NCBI RefSeq assembly: GCF_045348435.1
Contig: NZ_CP157484.1
Span: 5,543,717 to 5,607,716 of the forward strand
DNA: 64,000 bases
Direction: 5' to 3'
From: Alsobacter sp045348435
GTDB lineage: Bacteria > Pseudomonadota > Alphaproteobacteria > Rhizobiales > Beijerinckiaceae
Made by a program: the position numbers and the translations under genes
The notes under the pieces: model-generated
The model's database searches: none
What the model saw: only the letters and a program-made list of their open reading frames with translations
Told to the model about the DNA's origin: nothing
Shown here: in pieces, positions 10,170-18,035 of the stretch
Numbering within the stretch: the first letter of the stretch is position 1
Layout: the number at the start of each line of letters is the position of its first letter

Positions 10170-10508
10170 ATGAAAACCTTCCTGAAAGCGCTCGTGCTGG
10201 TTCCGCTCGCGCTCCTGATCACCGTCTTCGCCGTCGCCAACCGCCAGGTCGTGGCCGTGCAGCTCGACCCGCTCGGCTGGTCGGACCAGAACCTCACCCT
10301 TTCGGCTCCGCTCTTCCTCGTGCTGCTCATCGCCATGGGCGTCGGAGTCATCATCGGCGGCTGCGCCGTGTGGTTCGGCCAGTCGCGCTATCGTCGCGCC
10401 GCCAGGCTGCACGCCCGCGAAGCCGCCCGGACGCGGGCCGAGCTTGAGCGCGTCCGCGAGGAGGCGCCTGCCGGTCGCGGCCTGCCGGCGGTCTCCGCCA
10501 TCCACTGA
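10170..10508 (+). CDS. LapA-domain (DUF1049) inner-membrane protein
   Basis: Predicted 112-residue membrane protein with two transmembrane helices (about residues 5-22 and 45-69) and a cytoplasmic, charged, probably coiled-coil tail (RYRRAARLHAREAARTR onward). This is the LapA/DUF1049 architecture; enterobacterial LapA works with LapB in controlling lipopolysaccharide synthesis through LpxC. Whether this protein does so is inference, since no lapB is nearby. In many Rhizobiales the same small gene sits between ihfB and trpF; here an ornithine-cyclodeaminase-like gene separates them. Confidence 0.85.
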   Translation: MKTFLKALVLVPLALLITVFAVANRQVVAVQLDPLGWSDQNLTLSAPLFLVLLIAMGVGVIIGGCAVWFGQSRYRRAARLHAREAARTRAELERVREEAPAGRGLPAVSAIH

Positions 10509-10548
10509 GCGCCTGGGCGGGCGACCGCTCCTTCCACCCGGACACGCC

Positions 10549-11502
10549 ATGAAGATCGTCTCAGCCGCCGAGGTCGACCGCGCCCTCGATCCCGCTTCGC
10601 TGGCCGACGCGCTCGCGGAGGCCTTTCGGCTCGACGTCGTCGTCCCGGTGCGCCACCACCACGAGGTCGAGCGCCCCGACGGGGAGGCGACGCTCCTTCT
10701 GATGCCGGCCTGGACGGGGCCGACGGCCGCGGAGCCGTTCCTGGGGACCAAGATCGTCACGATCTTTCCGGGCAACGGCGCGCGCGGACTGCCCAGCGTG
10801 CTGGGAACCTACATGCTGTTGGACGGCGCCACCGGCGCGCCGCTCGCGGCGATCGACGGGACCCGCCTGACGGTCTGGCGCACCGCCGCCGCCTCGGCGC
10901 TGGCGGCGCGCCATCTCGCCCGGCCGGACGCCAGCCGCATGGTCATGGCGGGCGCCGGGGCGCTCGCCCCCTTCCTGATCCGCGCCCATGCGGCGCAACG
11001 GCCGCTGACCGACGTCGCCCTGTGGAACCACCGTCCGGAGCGGGCCGAAGCGGTCGCGCGACGGCTTGCCGCAGAAGGCCTCCCGGTCCGCGCCGTCGTC
11101 GACCTGGAGACCGCCGTCAGGGGCGCCGACATCGTGTCCAGCGCCACGCTGTCGGAGCAGCCGCTGATCCGCGGCGCGTGGCTGAAGCCTGGCGCGCATG
11201 TGGATTGCGTCGGCGCGTTCAAGCCGTCCATGCGCGAGACCGACGACGACGTCATCCGCCGCGCCAGCCTGTTCTGCGACACGCGCGCAGGCGCCCTGAA
11301 GGAGGGCGGCGACCTCGCCCAGCCGCTCGCGTCCGGCCTGATCGTCGCAGGCGACGTCAGGGCCGATCTCTATGAACTCGCCCGCGGGGCGCATCCGGGG
11401 CGGGAGTCCGACGACGAGATCACGCTGTTCAAATCCGTCGGAACCGCCATCGAGGACCTCGCGGCCGCCATCCTGGTGTGGCGCAGGATCGGCGCCGCCT
11501 GA
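10549..11502 (+). CDS. Ornithine cyclodeaminase / mu-crystallin family protein
   Basis: Predicted 317-residue NAD(P)-dependent enzyme of the ornithine cyclodeaminase/alanine dehydrogenase/mu-crystallin family. The substrate loop around residues 60-75 (FLGTKIVTIFPGN), the DGTRLTVWRTAAASALAA helix near 105, the nucleotide motif GAGALAPF near 128 and VDCVGAFKPSMRETDD near 222 are all typical. The family includes ornithine cyclodeaminases, ketimine reductases and L-alanine dehydrogenases, so the substrate cannot be read from sequence alone. It lies between the lapA-like gene and trpF and is followed by two tandem hairpins. Confidence 0.85.
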   Translation: MKIVSAAEVDRALDPASLADALAEAFRLDVVVPVRHHHEVERPDGEATLLLMPAWTGPTAAEPFLGTKIVTIFPGNGARGLPSVLGTYMLLDGATGAPLAAIDGTRLTVWRTAAASALAARHLARPDASRMVMAGAGALAPFLIRAHAAQRPLTDVALWNHRPERAEAVARRLAAEGLPVRAVVDLETAVRGADIVSSATLSEQPLIRGAWLKPGAHVDCVGAFKPSMRETDDDVIRRASLFCDTRAGALKEGGDLAQPLASGLIVAGDVRADLYELARGAHPGRESDDEITLFKSVGTAIEDLAAAILVWRRIGAA

Positions 11503-11546
11503 AGGGCCTGCCGGCCCTGGCCTGAGGCCTGAGCCCTTGTCAGGCC
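11503..11546 (+). terminator. Tandem hairpins between ocd-like gene and trpF
   Basis: AGGGCC-TGCC-GGCCCT (11503-11518) starts immediately after the stop codon, and GGCCTGA-GCCCTTG-TCAGGCC (11526-11546) follows. Neither is followed by a T-run (an A-run follows instead). They probably separate the upstream gene from trpF or act as a 5' structure of the trpF message. Confidence 0.45.
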
Positions 11547-11571
11547 GGCGAAAAAGCTCGAAGAGACTGGC

Positions 11572-12291
11572 ATGACGAGCCGGCCCGCCACCTTGGTGAA
11601 GATCTGCGGCCTCCGCACGCAGGACACGATCGAAGCCGCGATCGCGGCCGGCGCGGACATGCTCGGCTTCGTGTTCTTCCCGAAATCTCCCCGGCATCTG
11701 GGCTATGATGTCGCGCGCCGCCTGCGCGAGAGCGTCCGGGGCCGCGCCGAAGTGGTGGCCCTGACGGTCGACGCCGACGATGCGACGCTCGACGCCATCC
11801 TGGAGAGCGCCCGGCCAGACATGCTTCAGTTGCACGGCCGCGAGACGCCCGACCGCGTCGCCCACATCCGTCAGCGCACCGGTTTGCCGGTGATGAAGGC
11901 GGTCGGGGTCTCCACCGCCCAGGACGTCGCCGCCGCGCGGGCGTATCTGGCGGTCGCCGACCGGCTGCTGTTCGACGCCAAGGCCCCGCCGGACGCGCGG
12001 CATCCGGGCGGGAACGGGCTGGCGTTCGACTGGACGCTCCTCGCGGGCCTTGACCTGCCGAAGCCCTTCATGCTGTCAGGGGGGCTCGATCCCGGAAACG
12101 TCGCCGAGGCCCTGTCGATCACCCGCGCCCCGGGCGTCGACGTGTCGTCCGGGGTGGAGCGTTCGCCGGGCGAGAAGGACCCTGACCGGATCGCCGCATT
12201 CGTGGCCGCCGTCAGGACCGGAGCGCCGAGAGGCGAGGGACCGGACAAGGCGACCGAACAGGATCACCGGCCTCGGCCGGAGCGAGGATGA
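11572..12291 (+). CDS. trpF: Phosphoribosylanthranilate isomerase
   Basis: Predicted 239-residue (beta/alpha)8 enzyme catalysing the third step of tryptophan synthesis, an Amadori rearrangement. VKICGL near residues 9-14 carries the catalytic cysteine. GFVFFPKSPRHL, QLHGRETP, LLFDAK (catalytic Asp) and the phosphate-binding MLSGGLDP and VDVSSGVE complete the pattern. The last 20 or so residues are a hydrophilic tail beyond the usual end. trpB starts 4 nt after the stop, followed by trpA and accD, so all are likely one operon. Confidence 0.96.
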   Translation: MTSRPATLVKICGLRTQDTIEAAIAAGADMLGFVFFPKSPRHLGYDVARRLRESVRGRAEVVALTVDADDATLDAILESARPDMLQLHGRETPDRVAHIRQRTGLPVMKAVGVSTAQDVAAARAYLAVADRLLFDAKAPPDARHPGGNGLAFDWTLLAGLDLPKPFMLSGGLDPGNVAEALSITRAPGVDVSSGVERSPGEKDPDRIAAFVAAVRTGAPRGEGPDKATEQDHRPRPERG

Positions 12292-12295
12292 CAGC

Positions 12296-13516
12296 GTGAG
12301 CGCAGCACCGACCCTGAACTCCTTCCGCACGGGACCCGACGAGACCGGTCATTTCGGCATGTTCGGCGGCCGCTTCGTGGCCGAGACGCTGATGCCGCTG
12401 ATCCTCTCGCTCGAGGAGGCCTACGAAGCCGCCAAGGTCGACCCGTCCTTCATCAACGACATGGCCGACTACCTCGCCCATTACGTGGGCCGGCCGAGCC
12501 CGCTTTATTTCGCCGAGCGGCTCACGGAGCATTGCGGCGGCGCCAAGATCTACCTGAAGCGCGACGAGCTCAACCACACCGGCGCGCACAAGGTGAACAA
12601 CGTGCTCGGTCAGATCTTGCTGGCGCGGCGCATGGGCAAGACCCGCATCATCGCCGAAACCGGCGCGGGCCAGCATGGCGTCGCCACCGCGACGCTCTGC
12701 GCGCGCTTTGGGCTGCAATGCATCGTCTACATGGGCGCGGTGGACGTGGAGCGGCAAAAGCCGAACGTGTTCCGCATGAAGATGCTGGGCGCCGAGGTGG
12801 TGCCGGTGCAGTCCGGGTCCAAGACCCTGAAGGACGCCATGAACGAGGCGCTTCGGGACTGGGTCACGAACGTCGAGAACACCTTCTACTGCATCGGCAC
12901 CGTCGCGGGGCCGCACCCCTACCCGGCCATGGTGCGCGACTTCCAGTGCGTGATCGGCCGCGAGGCGCGCGAGCAGATGCTGGAGCGCGAGGGTCGGCTG
13001 CCGAACTCGCTGATCGCCGCCATCGGCGGCGGCTCCAACGCGATCGGCCTGTTCCACCCCTTCCTGGACGATCCCGGCATCGAGATCTATGGCGTCGAGG
13101 CGGCCGGCCACGGCCTGTCGTCGGGCCTCCATGCGGCCTCGCTGACGGGCGGGCGCCCGGGCGTGCTCCATGGCAACCGCACCTACCTGCTGATGAACGA
13201 CGACGGCCAGATCACGGACGCGCACTCGATCTCGGCCGGGCTCGACTATCCGGGCATCGGGCCGGAGCATTCCTGGCTGCACGATGTCGGCCGGGTGAAC
13301 TACATCTCGGCTACCGACGAGGAGGCGCTGAACGCCTTCCAGATGATGTCGCGCCTCGAGGGCATCATCCCGGCGCTGGAGCCCGCGCACGCCATCGCGA
13401 AGGCGGTGGAGATCGCGGCCAAGAAGCCGAAGGACCACCTCATGATCGTCAACCTCTGCGGGCGCGGCGACAAGGACATCTTCACGGTGGCCGAGCATCT
13501 CGGGGGCATGGAATGA
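12296..13516 (+). CDS. trpB: Tryptophan synthase beta chain
   Basis: Predicted 406-residue PLP enzyme that condenses indole with serine to tryptophan in complex with TrpA. The PLP lysine lies in HTGAHKVNN near residue 98; the glycine-rich phosphate loop GGGSNAIG is near 245. I choose GTG 12296, which gives the normal family N-terminus (SFRTGPDETGHFG) and has GAGG a few bases upstream. Longer readings in the same frame overlap trpF and have no TrpB character. The stop overlaps the trpA start (ATGA). Confidence 0.97.
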   Translation: MSAAPTLNSFRTGPDETGHFGMFGGRFVAETLMPLILSLEEAYEAAKVDPSFINDMADYLAHYVGRPSPLYFAERLTEHCGGAKIYLKRDELNHTGAHKVNNVLGQILLARRMGKTRIIAETGAGQHGVATATLCARFGLQCIVYMGAVDVERQKPNVFRMKMLGAEVVPVQSGSKTLKDAMNEALRDWVTNVENTFYCIGTVAGPHPYPAMVRDFQCVIGREAREQMLEREGRLPNSLIAAIGGGSNAIGLFHPFLDDPGIEIYGVEAAGHGLSSGLHAASLTGGRPGVLHGNRTYLLMNDDGQITDAHSISAGLDYPGIGPEHSWLHDVGRVNYISATDEEALNAFQMMSRLEGIIPALEPAHAIAKAVEIAAKKPKDHLMIVNLCGRGDKDIFTVAEHLGGME

Positions 13517-14361
13517 CTGAGGCGACCACAACCCGCATCGACCGCCGCTTCGCGGCCGTGCGGGCGCAGAACCGGGCCGCGTTGGTGACCTTCGTGATGG
13601 CCGGCGACCCCGACCCCGAGACGTCGCTCGCCATCGTCAAGGCGCTGCCGGCCGCGGGCGCGGACGTGATCGAGATCGGCATGCCGTTCACCGACCCAAT
13701 GGCGGACGGCCCCTCCATCCAGGCCGCCGGGCTGCGGGCGCTCGGGGCGGGCATGAGCCTGCGCAAGACCATCGCGCTGGTGAAGGCCTTCCGCGAAACG
13801 GACGCCGACACGCCGATCATCCTGATGGGCTACTACAACCCCATCTACATCTACGGCGTCGACCGCTTTCTGCTGGACGCGCGCGCGGCGGGCGTGGACG
13901 GCCTGATCGTCGTCGACCTGCCGCCCGAGGAGGACGAGGAGCTCTGCGTGCCGGCGCTCACGGCCGGGCTGAACTTCATCCGGCTCGCCACCCCGACCAC
14001 GGACGAGAAGCGCCTGCCGAAGGTGCTCACCAACACGTCCGGTTTCGTGTACTACGTGGCGGTGACCGGCATCACGGGGTCGGCCATCGGCGACTACGCC
14101 AAGATCGGCGACGCGGTTGCGCGCATCAAGGGCCATACCCATTTGCCCGTTGCGGTGGGGTTCGGCGTGAAGAACGCCGACTCGGCCGAGACCATCGCGC
14201 GCAGCGCTGACGGCGTGGTGGTCGGCACCGCGCTGGTGGACGCGTTGAAGGGCTCGCTGGATGCGTCCGGCAAGGCTACGGCCGGCACCGTCGAGGCCGT
14301 GGCCGCCAAGGTGCGGGAGGTCGCGTCGGGCGTCCGGCGCGTCGCCAAGGCGGCGGCCTGA
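13513..14361 (+). CDS. trpA: Tryptophan synthase alpha chain
   Basis: Predicted 282-residue TIM-barrel subunit that releases indole from indole-3-glycerol phosphate and channels it to TrpB. The catalytic pair lies in EIGMPFTDPMADGP (Glu and Asp about 11 residues apart). GYYNPIYIYG and the phosphate-binding GFGVKNAD and VVGTALV are present. The ATG at 13513 overlaps the trpB stop by 4 nt, so translation is coupled. accD starts 18 nt downstream behind GGAGA. Confidence 0.97.
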   Translation: MTEATTTRIDRRFAAVRAQNRAALVTFVMAGDPDPETSLAIVKALPAAGADVIEIGMPFTDPMADGPSIQAAGLRALGAGMSLRKTIALVKAFRETDADTPIILMGYYNPIYIYGVDRFLLDARAAGVDGLIVVDLPPEEDEELCVPALTAGLNFIRLATPTTDEKRLPKVLTNTSGFVYYVAVTGITGSAIGDYAKIGDAVARIKGHTHLPVAVGFGVKNADSAETIARSADGVVVGTALVDALKGSLDASGKATAGTVEAVAAKVREVASGVRRVAKAAA

Positions 14362-14379
14362 TCCAGAACTGGAGACGTC

Positions 14380-15294
14380 ATGGACACGAGCCCGATGAAC
14401 TGGATCTCCAACGTGGTGCGGCCGAAGATCCGGTCGTTCCTGCGGCGCGACACGCCCGAGAACCTGTGGATCAAGTGCCCGGACTCCGGGCAGCTCGTCT
14501 TCCACAAGGATGTCGAGGCCAACCAGTACGTCATCCCCGGCTCGAACTATCACATGCGGATGGCCGCCTTGGCGCGGCTGAAGTCCATGTTCGACGACGG
14601 CCGCTACGAGGACGTGGCGCTGCCTGAGGTCCCGCTCGATCCGCTGAAGTTCCGCGACGAGAAGCGCTATGTCGACCGGCTGAAGGACGCCCGGACGAAG
14701 ACCGGGGCCGTCGACGCGGTCAAGATCGGCGTCGGCGACGTCGAGGGCCAGCCGATCACTATCGGCGTGCAGGATTTCGACTTCATGGGCGGTTCGCTCG
14801 GCATGGCGGCCGGCGAGGCGGTGATCCGCGGCATCGAGACGGCCATCGACCGGCGCACTCCCTTCGTGATGTTCGCCGCCTCCGGCGGGGCGCGCATGCA
14901 GGAGGGCATGTTCTCCCTCATGCAGATGCCGCGCACGACGGTCGCCGTGCAGCGCCTGCGCCTGGCCAAGCTGCCCTATATCGTGGTGCTCACCAATCCG
15001 ACGACGGGCGGAGTCACCGCCTCCTACGCCATGCTGGGCGACATCCACATCGCCGAGCCCGGCGCCCTGATCGGTTTCGCCGGCCCGCGCGTCATCGAGC
15101 AGACCATCCGCGAGAAGCTGCCTGAGGGCTTCCAGCGCGCCGACTTCCTGCGCGAACACGGCATGGTCGACATGGTGGTGCACCGGCACGAGCTGAAGGC
15201 CACCATCGCCCGCCTCTGCCGCGTCCTGATGCGCGCCGAGCCCGTGGTGGTCGGGCCCGCCGACGCGGAGCCGCTGGCCGAAGCGGCGCAATAG
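14380..15294 (+). CDS. accD: Acetyl-CoA carboxylase carboxyltransferase subunit beta (no zinc ribbon)
   Basis: Predicted 304-residue beta subunit of the carboxyltransferase that, with AccA, makes malonyl-CoA for fatty acid synthesis. The crotonase-like body is intact (GGSLGMAAGEAVIRGIE, ASGGARMQEG, NPTTGGVTASYAMLGD). The N-terminal zinc ribbon normally has four cysteines as two CxxC pairs. Here the first is reduced to CPDSG and the second reads VIPGSNYHM with none, so three of four ligands are missing. I recall this loss as common in alphaproteobacterial AccD. A perfect hairpin, not folC, follows. Confidence 0.96.
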   Translation: MDTSPMNWISNVVRPKIRSFLRRDTPENLWIKCPDSGQLVFHKDVEANQYVIPGSNYHMRMAALARLKSMFDDGRYEDVALPEVPLDPLKFRDEKRYVDRLKDARTKTGAVDAVKIGVGDVEGQPITIGVQDFDFMGGSLGMAAGEAVIRGIETAIDRRTPFVMFAASGGARMQEGMFSLMQMPRTTVAVQRLRLAKLPYIVVLTNPTTGGVTASYAMLGDIHIAEPGALIGFAGPRVIEQTIREKLPEGFQRADFLREHGMVDMVVHRHELKATIARLCRVLMRAEPVVVGPADAEPLAEAAQ

Positions 15295-15340
15295 GCGCCG
15301 GCGCGCGAGCCTTCAGGCCCGCATGGCAGGTGAACCTGAA

Positions 15341-15363
15341 GCTTGCAACCCAAGGTTGCAAGC
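15341..15363 (+). terminator. Perfect 10-bp hairpin after accD
   Basis: GCTTGCAACC (15341-15350), loop CAA, GGTTGCAAGC (15354-15363). It lies 46 nt after the accD stop and 120 nt before the next start. There is no T-run, so it is a candidate terminator, but it could equally be an operator dyad for the downstream penicillin-binding protein gene. Confidence 0.5.
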
Positions 15364-15483
15364 CCGTCCGCCAGTGCTAACGCCCCCTTAATCCGCCGCA
15401 TTTAGCGTGCTTGTGCTGCGATGTGGGCCGCCTTGGCAGAAGGCCGGCGGCCGGCGGCGGAGCGATGAGGGGCGCCGGAAGGA

Positions 15484-18033
15484 ATGACGGACGGGCGGCG
15501 GGACCGGACGAAACAGCGGCTCGAGCCGGAGTTCGGGGCGCAGGCCCCGGCCCGGGCGTCCCTGGATCTCCGGTTGAGCAGGCGCGACCGTCCGGCCTAT
15601 ACGGACCACGACGCCGAGGACCGGCGCGCCGGGGAACGGCGCGATCCGACCTTCGACCCCCTGATCGCCCCCGCACTCGATCCCCTCGCCGAAGGTCGGC
15701 GCCGGCGGATCGGCCCAGACAGCCGCGAGCCCGAGCGCGCGACGACGCCGGTCGACGATGAGGACGCGGAGCTTCCGCGGACGAGCATGGCGCGATCCGC
15801 TTCCAGCGGCGGCCGGCGATCCGGCGCATCGTCCGAGCGCCGGTCCGGCAAGCCGGCCGAAGGCCGTGGCGGAGCCGGCGGCTCCGGCCGGGGGCGCGGA
15901 TCCGGCAAGGGCCGCAAGGGCCGGGGCTTTTTCGGCCACGTCTTCTACTGGTCTTTCGTGCTGGGCGTCTGGGCGGCCATCGGGCTCGGCGTCCTCATCG
16001 CCTACCACGCGTCCAAGCTGCCGCCGATCGACTCGCTCGCGGTGCCGAAGCGGCCGCCCAACATCGCCATCCTGGCGTCCGACGGCTCTCTCCTGGCCAA
16101 CCGCGGCGAGACCGGCGGCCGCACCGTGACCCTGAAGGAGCTTCCGCCCTATCTGCCGACGGCCTTCGTGGCGATCGAGGACCATCGCTTCTATCACCAC
16201 ATGGGCATCGACCCGGTCGGCATCTCCCGCGCCGTGTTCCGCAACCTGACGCGGGGCGGATCGTCCATCCAGGGCGGCTCGACGCTGACCCAGCAGCTCG
16301 CCAAGAACCTGTTCCTGACCCAGGAGCGGACTGCCTCGCGCAAGATCCAGGAGGCCATCCTGGCGCTGTGGCTGGAGCGCACCTATTCCAAGGACCAGAT
16401 CCTGGAGCTCTATCTGAACCGGGTCTATTTCGGCTCGGGCGCCTATGGGGTGGAGGCGGCCTCGCAGAAATATTTCGGCAAGAGCGCCCGCAGCGTCACG
16501 CTGGGCGAGGCGGCCGTGCTGGCCGGCCTCGTCCAGGCTCCGTCCCGGCTCGCCCCCAACCGCAATCCCGAGGCCGCCCAGGCCCGCGCCACGCTGGTGA
16601 TCGCCGCCATGGCCCGCGAGGGCTTCGTCAGCGACCAGATGGCCAAGATCGCCTTGACTAATCCGAGCCAGCCCGTGAAGCCCGGAGGCGCGGGATCGGT
16701 CAACTACGCCGCCGACTACGTCATGGACGTGCTGGACGACTATATCGGCACGGTTGACAAGGACATCGTGGTCCGCACCACCATCGATCCGGCCATGCAG
16801 GCGACGGCCGAGAAGGCGCTCGTCGACGAGCTCGCCCAGAAGGGCGACAAGTTCGGCGTCAGCCAGGGCGCGGTGGTGGCCCTGCAGCCGGACGGCGCCG
16901 TGAAGGCTCTGGTCGGCGGCCGCAGCTACACCGATTCGCAGTTCAACCGCGCCAGCGTCGCCAAGCGCCAGCCCGGTTCGGCCTTCAAGCCCTTCGTCTA
17001 TCTGGCCGCGCTCGAGAAGGGGCTGACGCCCGCCTCGATCCGCGAGGACTCGCCCGTCAACGTGAAGGGCTGGCAGCCGGAGAATTCGACGCGCGAGTAT
17101 CGCGGCCCGGTGACGCTGCGCCAGGCGCTGGCGCTCTCCATCAACACGGTGGCGGTGAAGCTCGCTTTGGAGGTCGGCCCCAAGGCGGTGGTTTCGACCG
17201 CCCACCGCATGGGCGTCCAGTCCAAGCTGGAGCCGAACGCCTCGATCGCGCTCGGCACCTCGGAGGTGACCGCGCTGGAGCTCGTCTCCGCCTACGCGCC
17301 CTTCGCCAATGGCGGCATCGCGGTGCAGCCCTACGTGATCACGCAGGTCAGGACCAGCGACGGCCAGACCGTCTATCGCCGCACCGGAACGGGGCTCGGC
17401 AAGGTCATCGAGCCCCAGGCGGTGGGCATGATGAACGCCATGCTGCGCGAGACGCTGCTGACCGGCACCGGCCGCAAGGCCGAACTGCCCGGCTGGGAGG
17501 CGGCGGGCAAGACGGGCACCAGCCAGGAGCACCGCGACGCCTGGTTCGTGGGCTATACGGGCTCGCTGCTGGCGGGCGTCTGGATGGGCAATGACGACGG
17601 CTCACCGACGAAGAAGACGTCCGGCAGCAATCTCCCGGTAGAGGTCTGGAGCCGCTTCATGAAGGCTTCGCTGGCGTCGACCCAGCCGGTTCCGCTGCCC
17701 GGCGGGCAGTGGAAGCTGCAATGGCCCGCCCCGGCCGACCAGGGCCAACCTGCCCCGCAGACCGCTCCCATGGCGGACGCCGGCAATCCGATCCCGCCCG
17801 AGCAGACCTATGGCGTCGCGCCTCCCGCGCCGGTCGGGGCGGCCCGCGGCGCGCCGATGGTCATCAGCCCGCTGGCGCAGGGCGGTTCGCCGCCGCAGCC
17901 GTCCCGCCGCGTGGTGGCCGAGGACGGCGTCCTGCGTCCGCCCGGGTCGGTGCCGGGCGGCGACGGCGGCGGCCGGCGGCAGGCCTATCCGCCGCAGGAG
18001 CGCAGCCTCCTCGACCGCCTGTTCGGCGGCTGA
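15484..18033 (+). CDS. Class A penicillin-binding protein (PBP1A family) with long basic N-terminal tail
   Basis: Predicted 849-residue bifunctional peptidoglycan synthase. A cytoplasmic tail of about 148 residues, rich in Arg, Ser, Gly and Asp, precedes one transmembrane helix (about 150-174). The GT51 glycosyltransferase follows with catalytic Glu232 in AIEDHRFYHH and RGGSSIQGGSTLTQQ. The transpeptidase has Ser499-Lys502 (GSAFK), Ser552-Asn554 (SIN) and Lys676-Thr-Gly (KTGTS). The last 150 or so residues are a Pro/Gln/Gly-rich periplasmic tail. An internal ATG around 15787 would remove 101 residues of the tail, but the frame upstream is clean. The next gene converges with only 2 nt between stops. 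Confidence 0.93.
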   Translation: MTDGRRDRTKQRLEPEFGAQAPARASLDLRLSRRDRPAYTDHDAEDRRAGERRDPTFDPLIAPALDPLAEGRRRRIGPDSREPERATTPVDDEDAELPRTSMARSASSGGRRSGASSERRSGKPAEGRGGAGGSGRGRGSGKGRKGRGFFGHVFYWSFVLGVWAAIGLGVLIAYHASKLPPIDSLAVPKRPPNIAILASDGSLLANRGETGGRTVTLKELPPYLPTAFVAIEDHRFYHHMGIDPVGISRAVFRNLTRGGSSIQGGSTLTQQLAKNLFLTQERTASRKIQEAILALWLERTYSKDQILELYLNRVYFGSGAYGVEAASQKYFGKSARSVTLGEAAVLAGLVQAPSRLAPNRNPEAAQARATLVIAAMAREGFVSDQMAKIALTNPSQPVKPGGAGSVNYAADYVMDVLDDYIGTVDKDIVVRTTIDPAMQATAEKALVDELAQKGDKFGVSQGAVVALQPDGAVKALVGGRSYTDSQFNRASVAKRQPGSAFKPFVYLAALEKGLTPASIREDSPVNVKGWQPENSTREYRGPVTLRQALALSINTVAVKLALEVGPKAVVSTAHRMGVQSKLEPNASIALGTSEVTALELVSAYAPFANGGIAVQPYVITQVRTSDGQTVYRRTGTGLGKVIEPQAVGMMNAMLRETLLTGTGRKAELPGWEAAGKTGTSQEHRDAWFVGYTGSLLAGVWMGNDDGSPTKKTSGSNLPVEVWSRFMKASLASTQPVPLPGGQWKLQWPAPADQGQPAPQTAPMADAGNPIPPEQTYGVAPPAPVGAARGAPMVISPLAQGGSPPQPSRRVVAEDGVLRPPGSVPGGDGGGRRQAYPPQERSLLDRLFGG

Positions 18034-18035
18034 CC

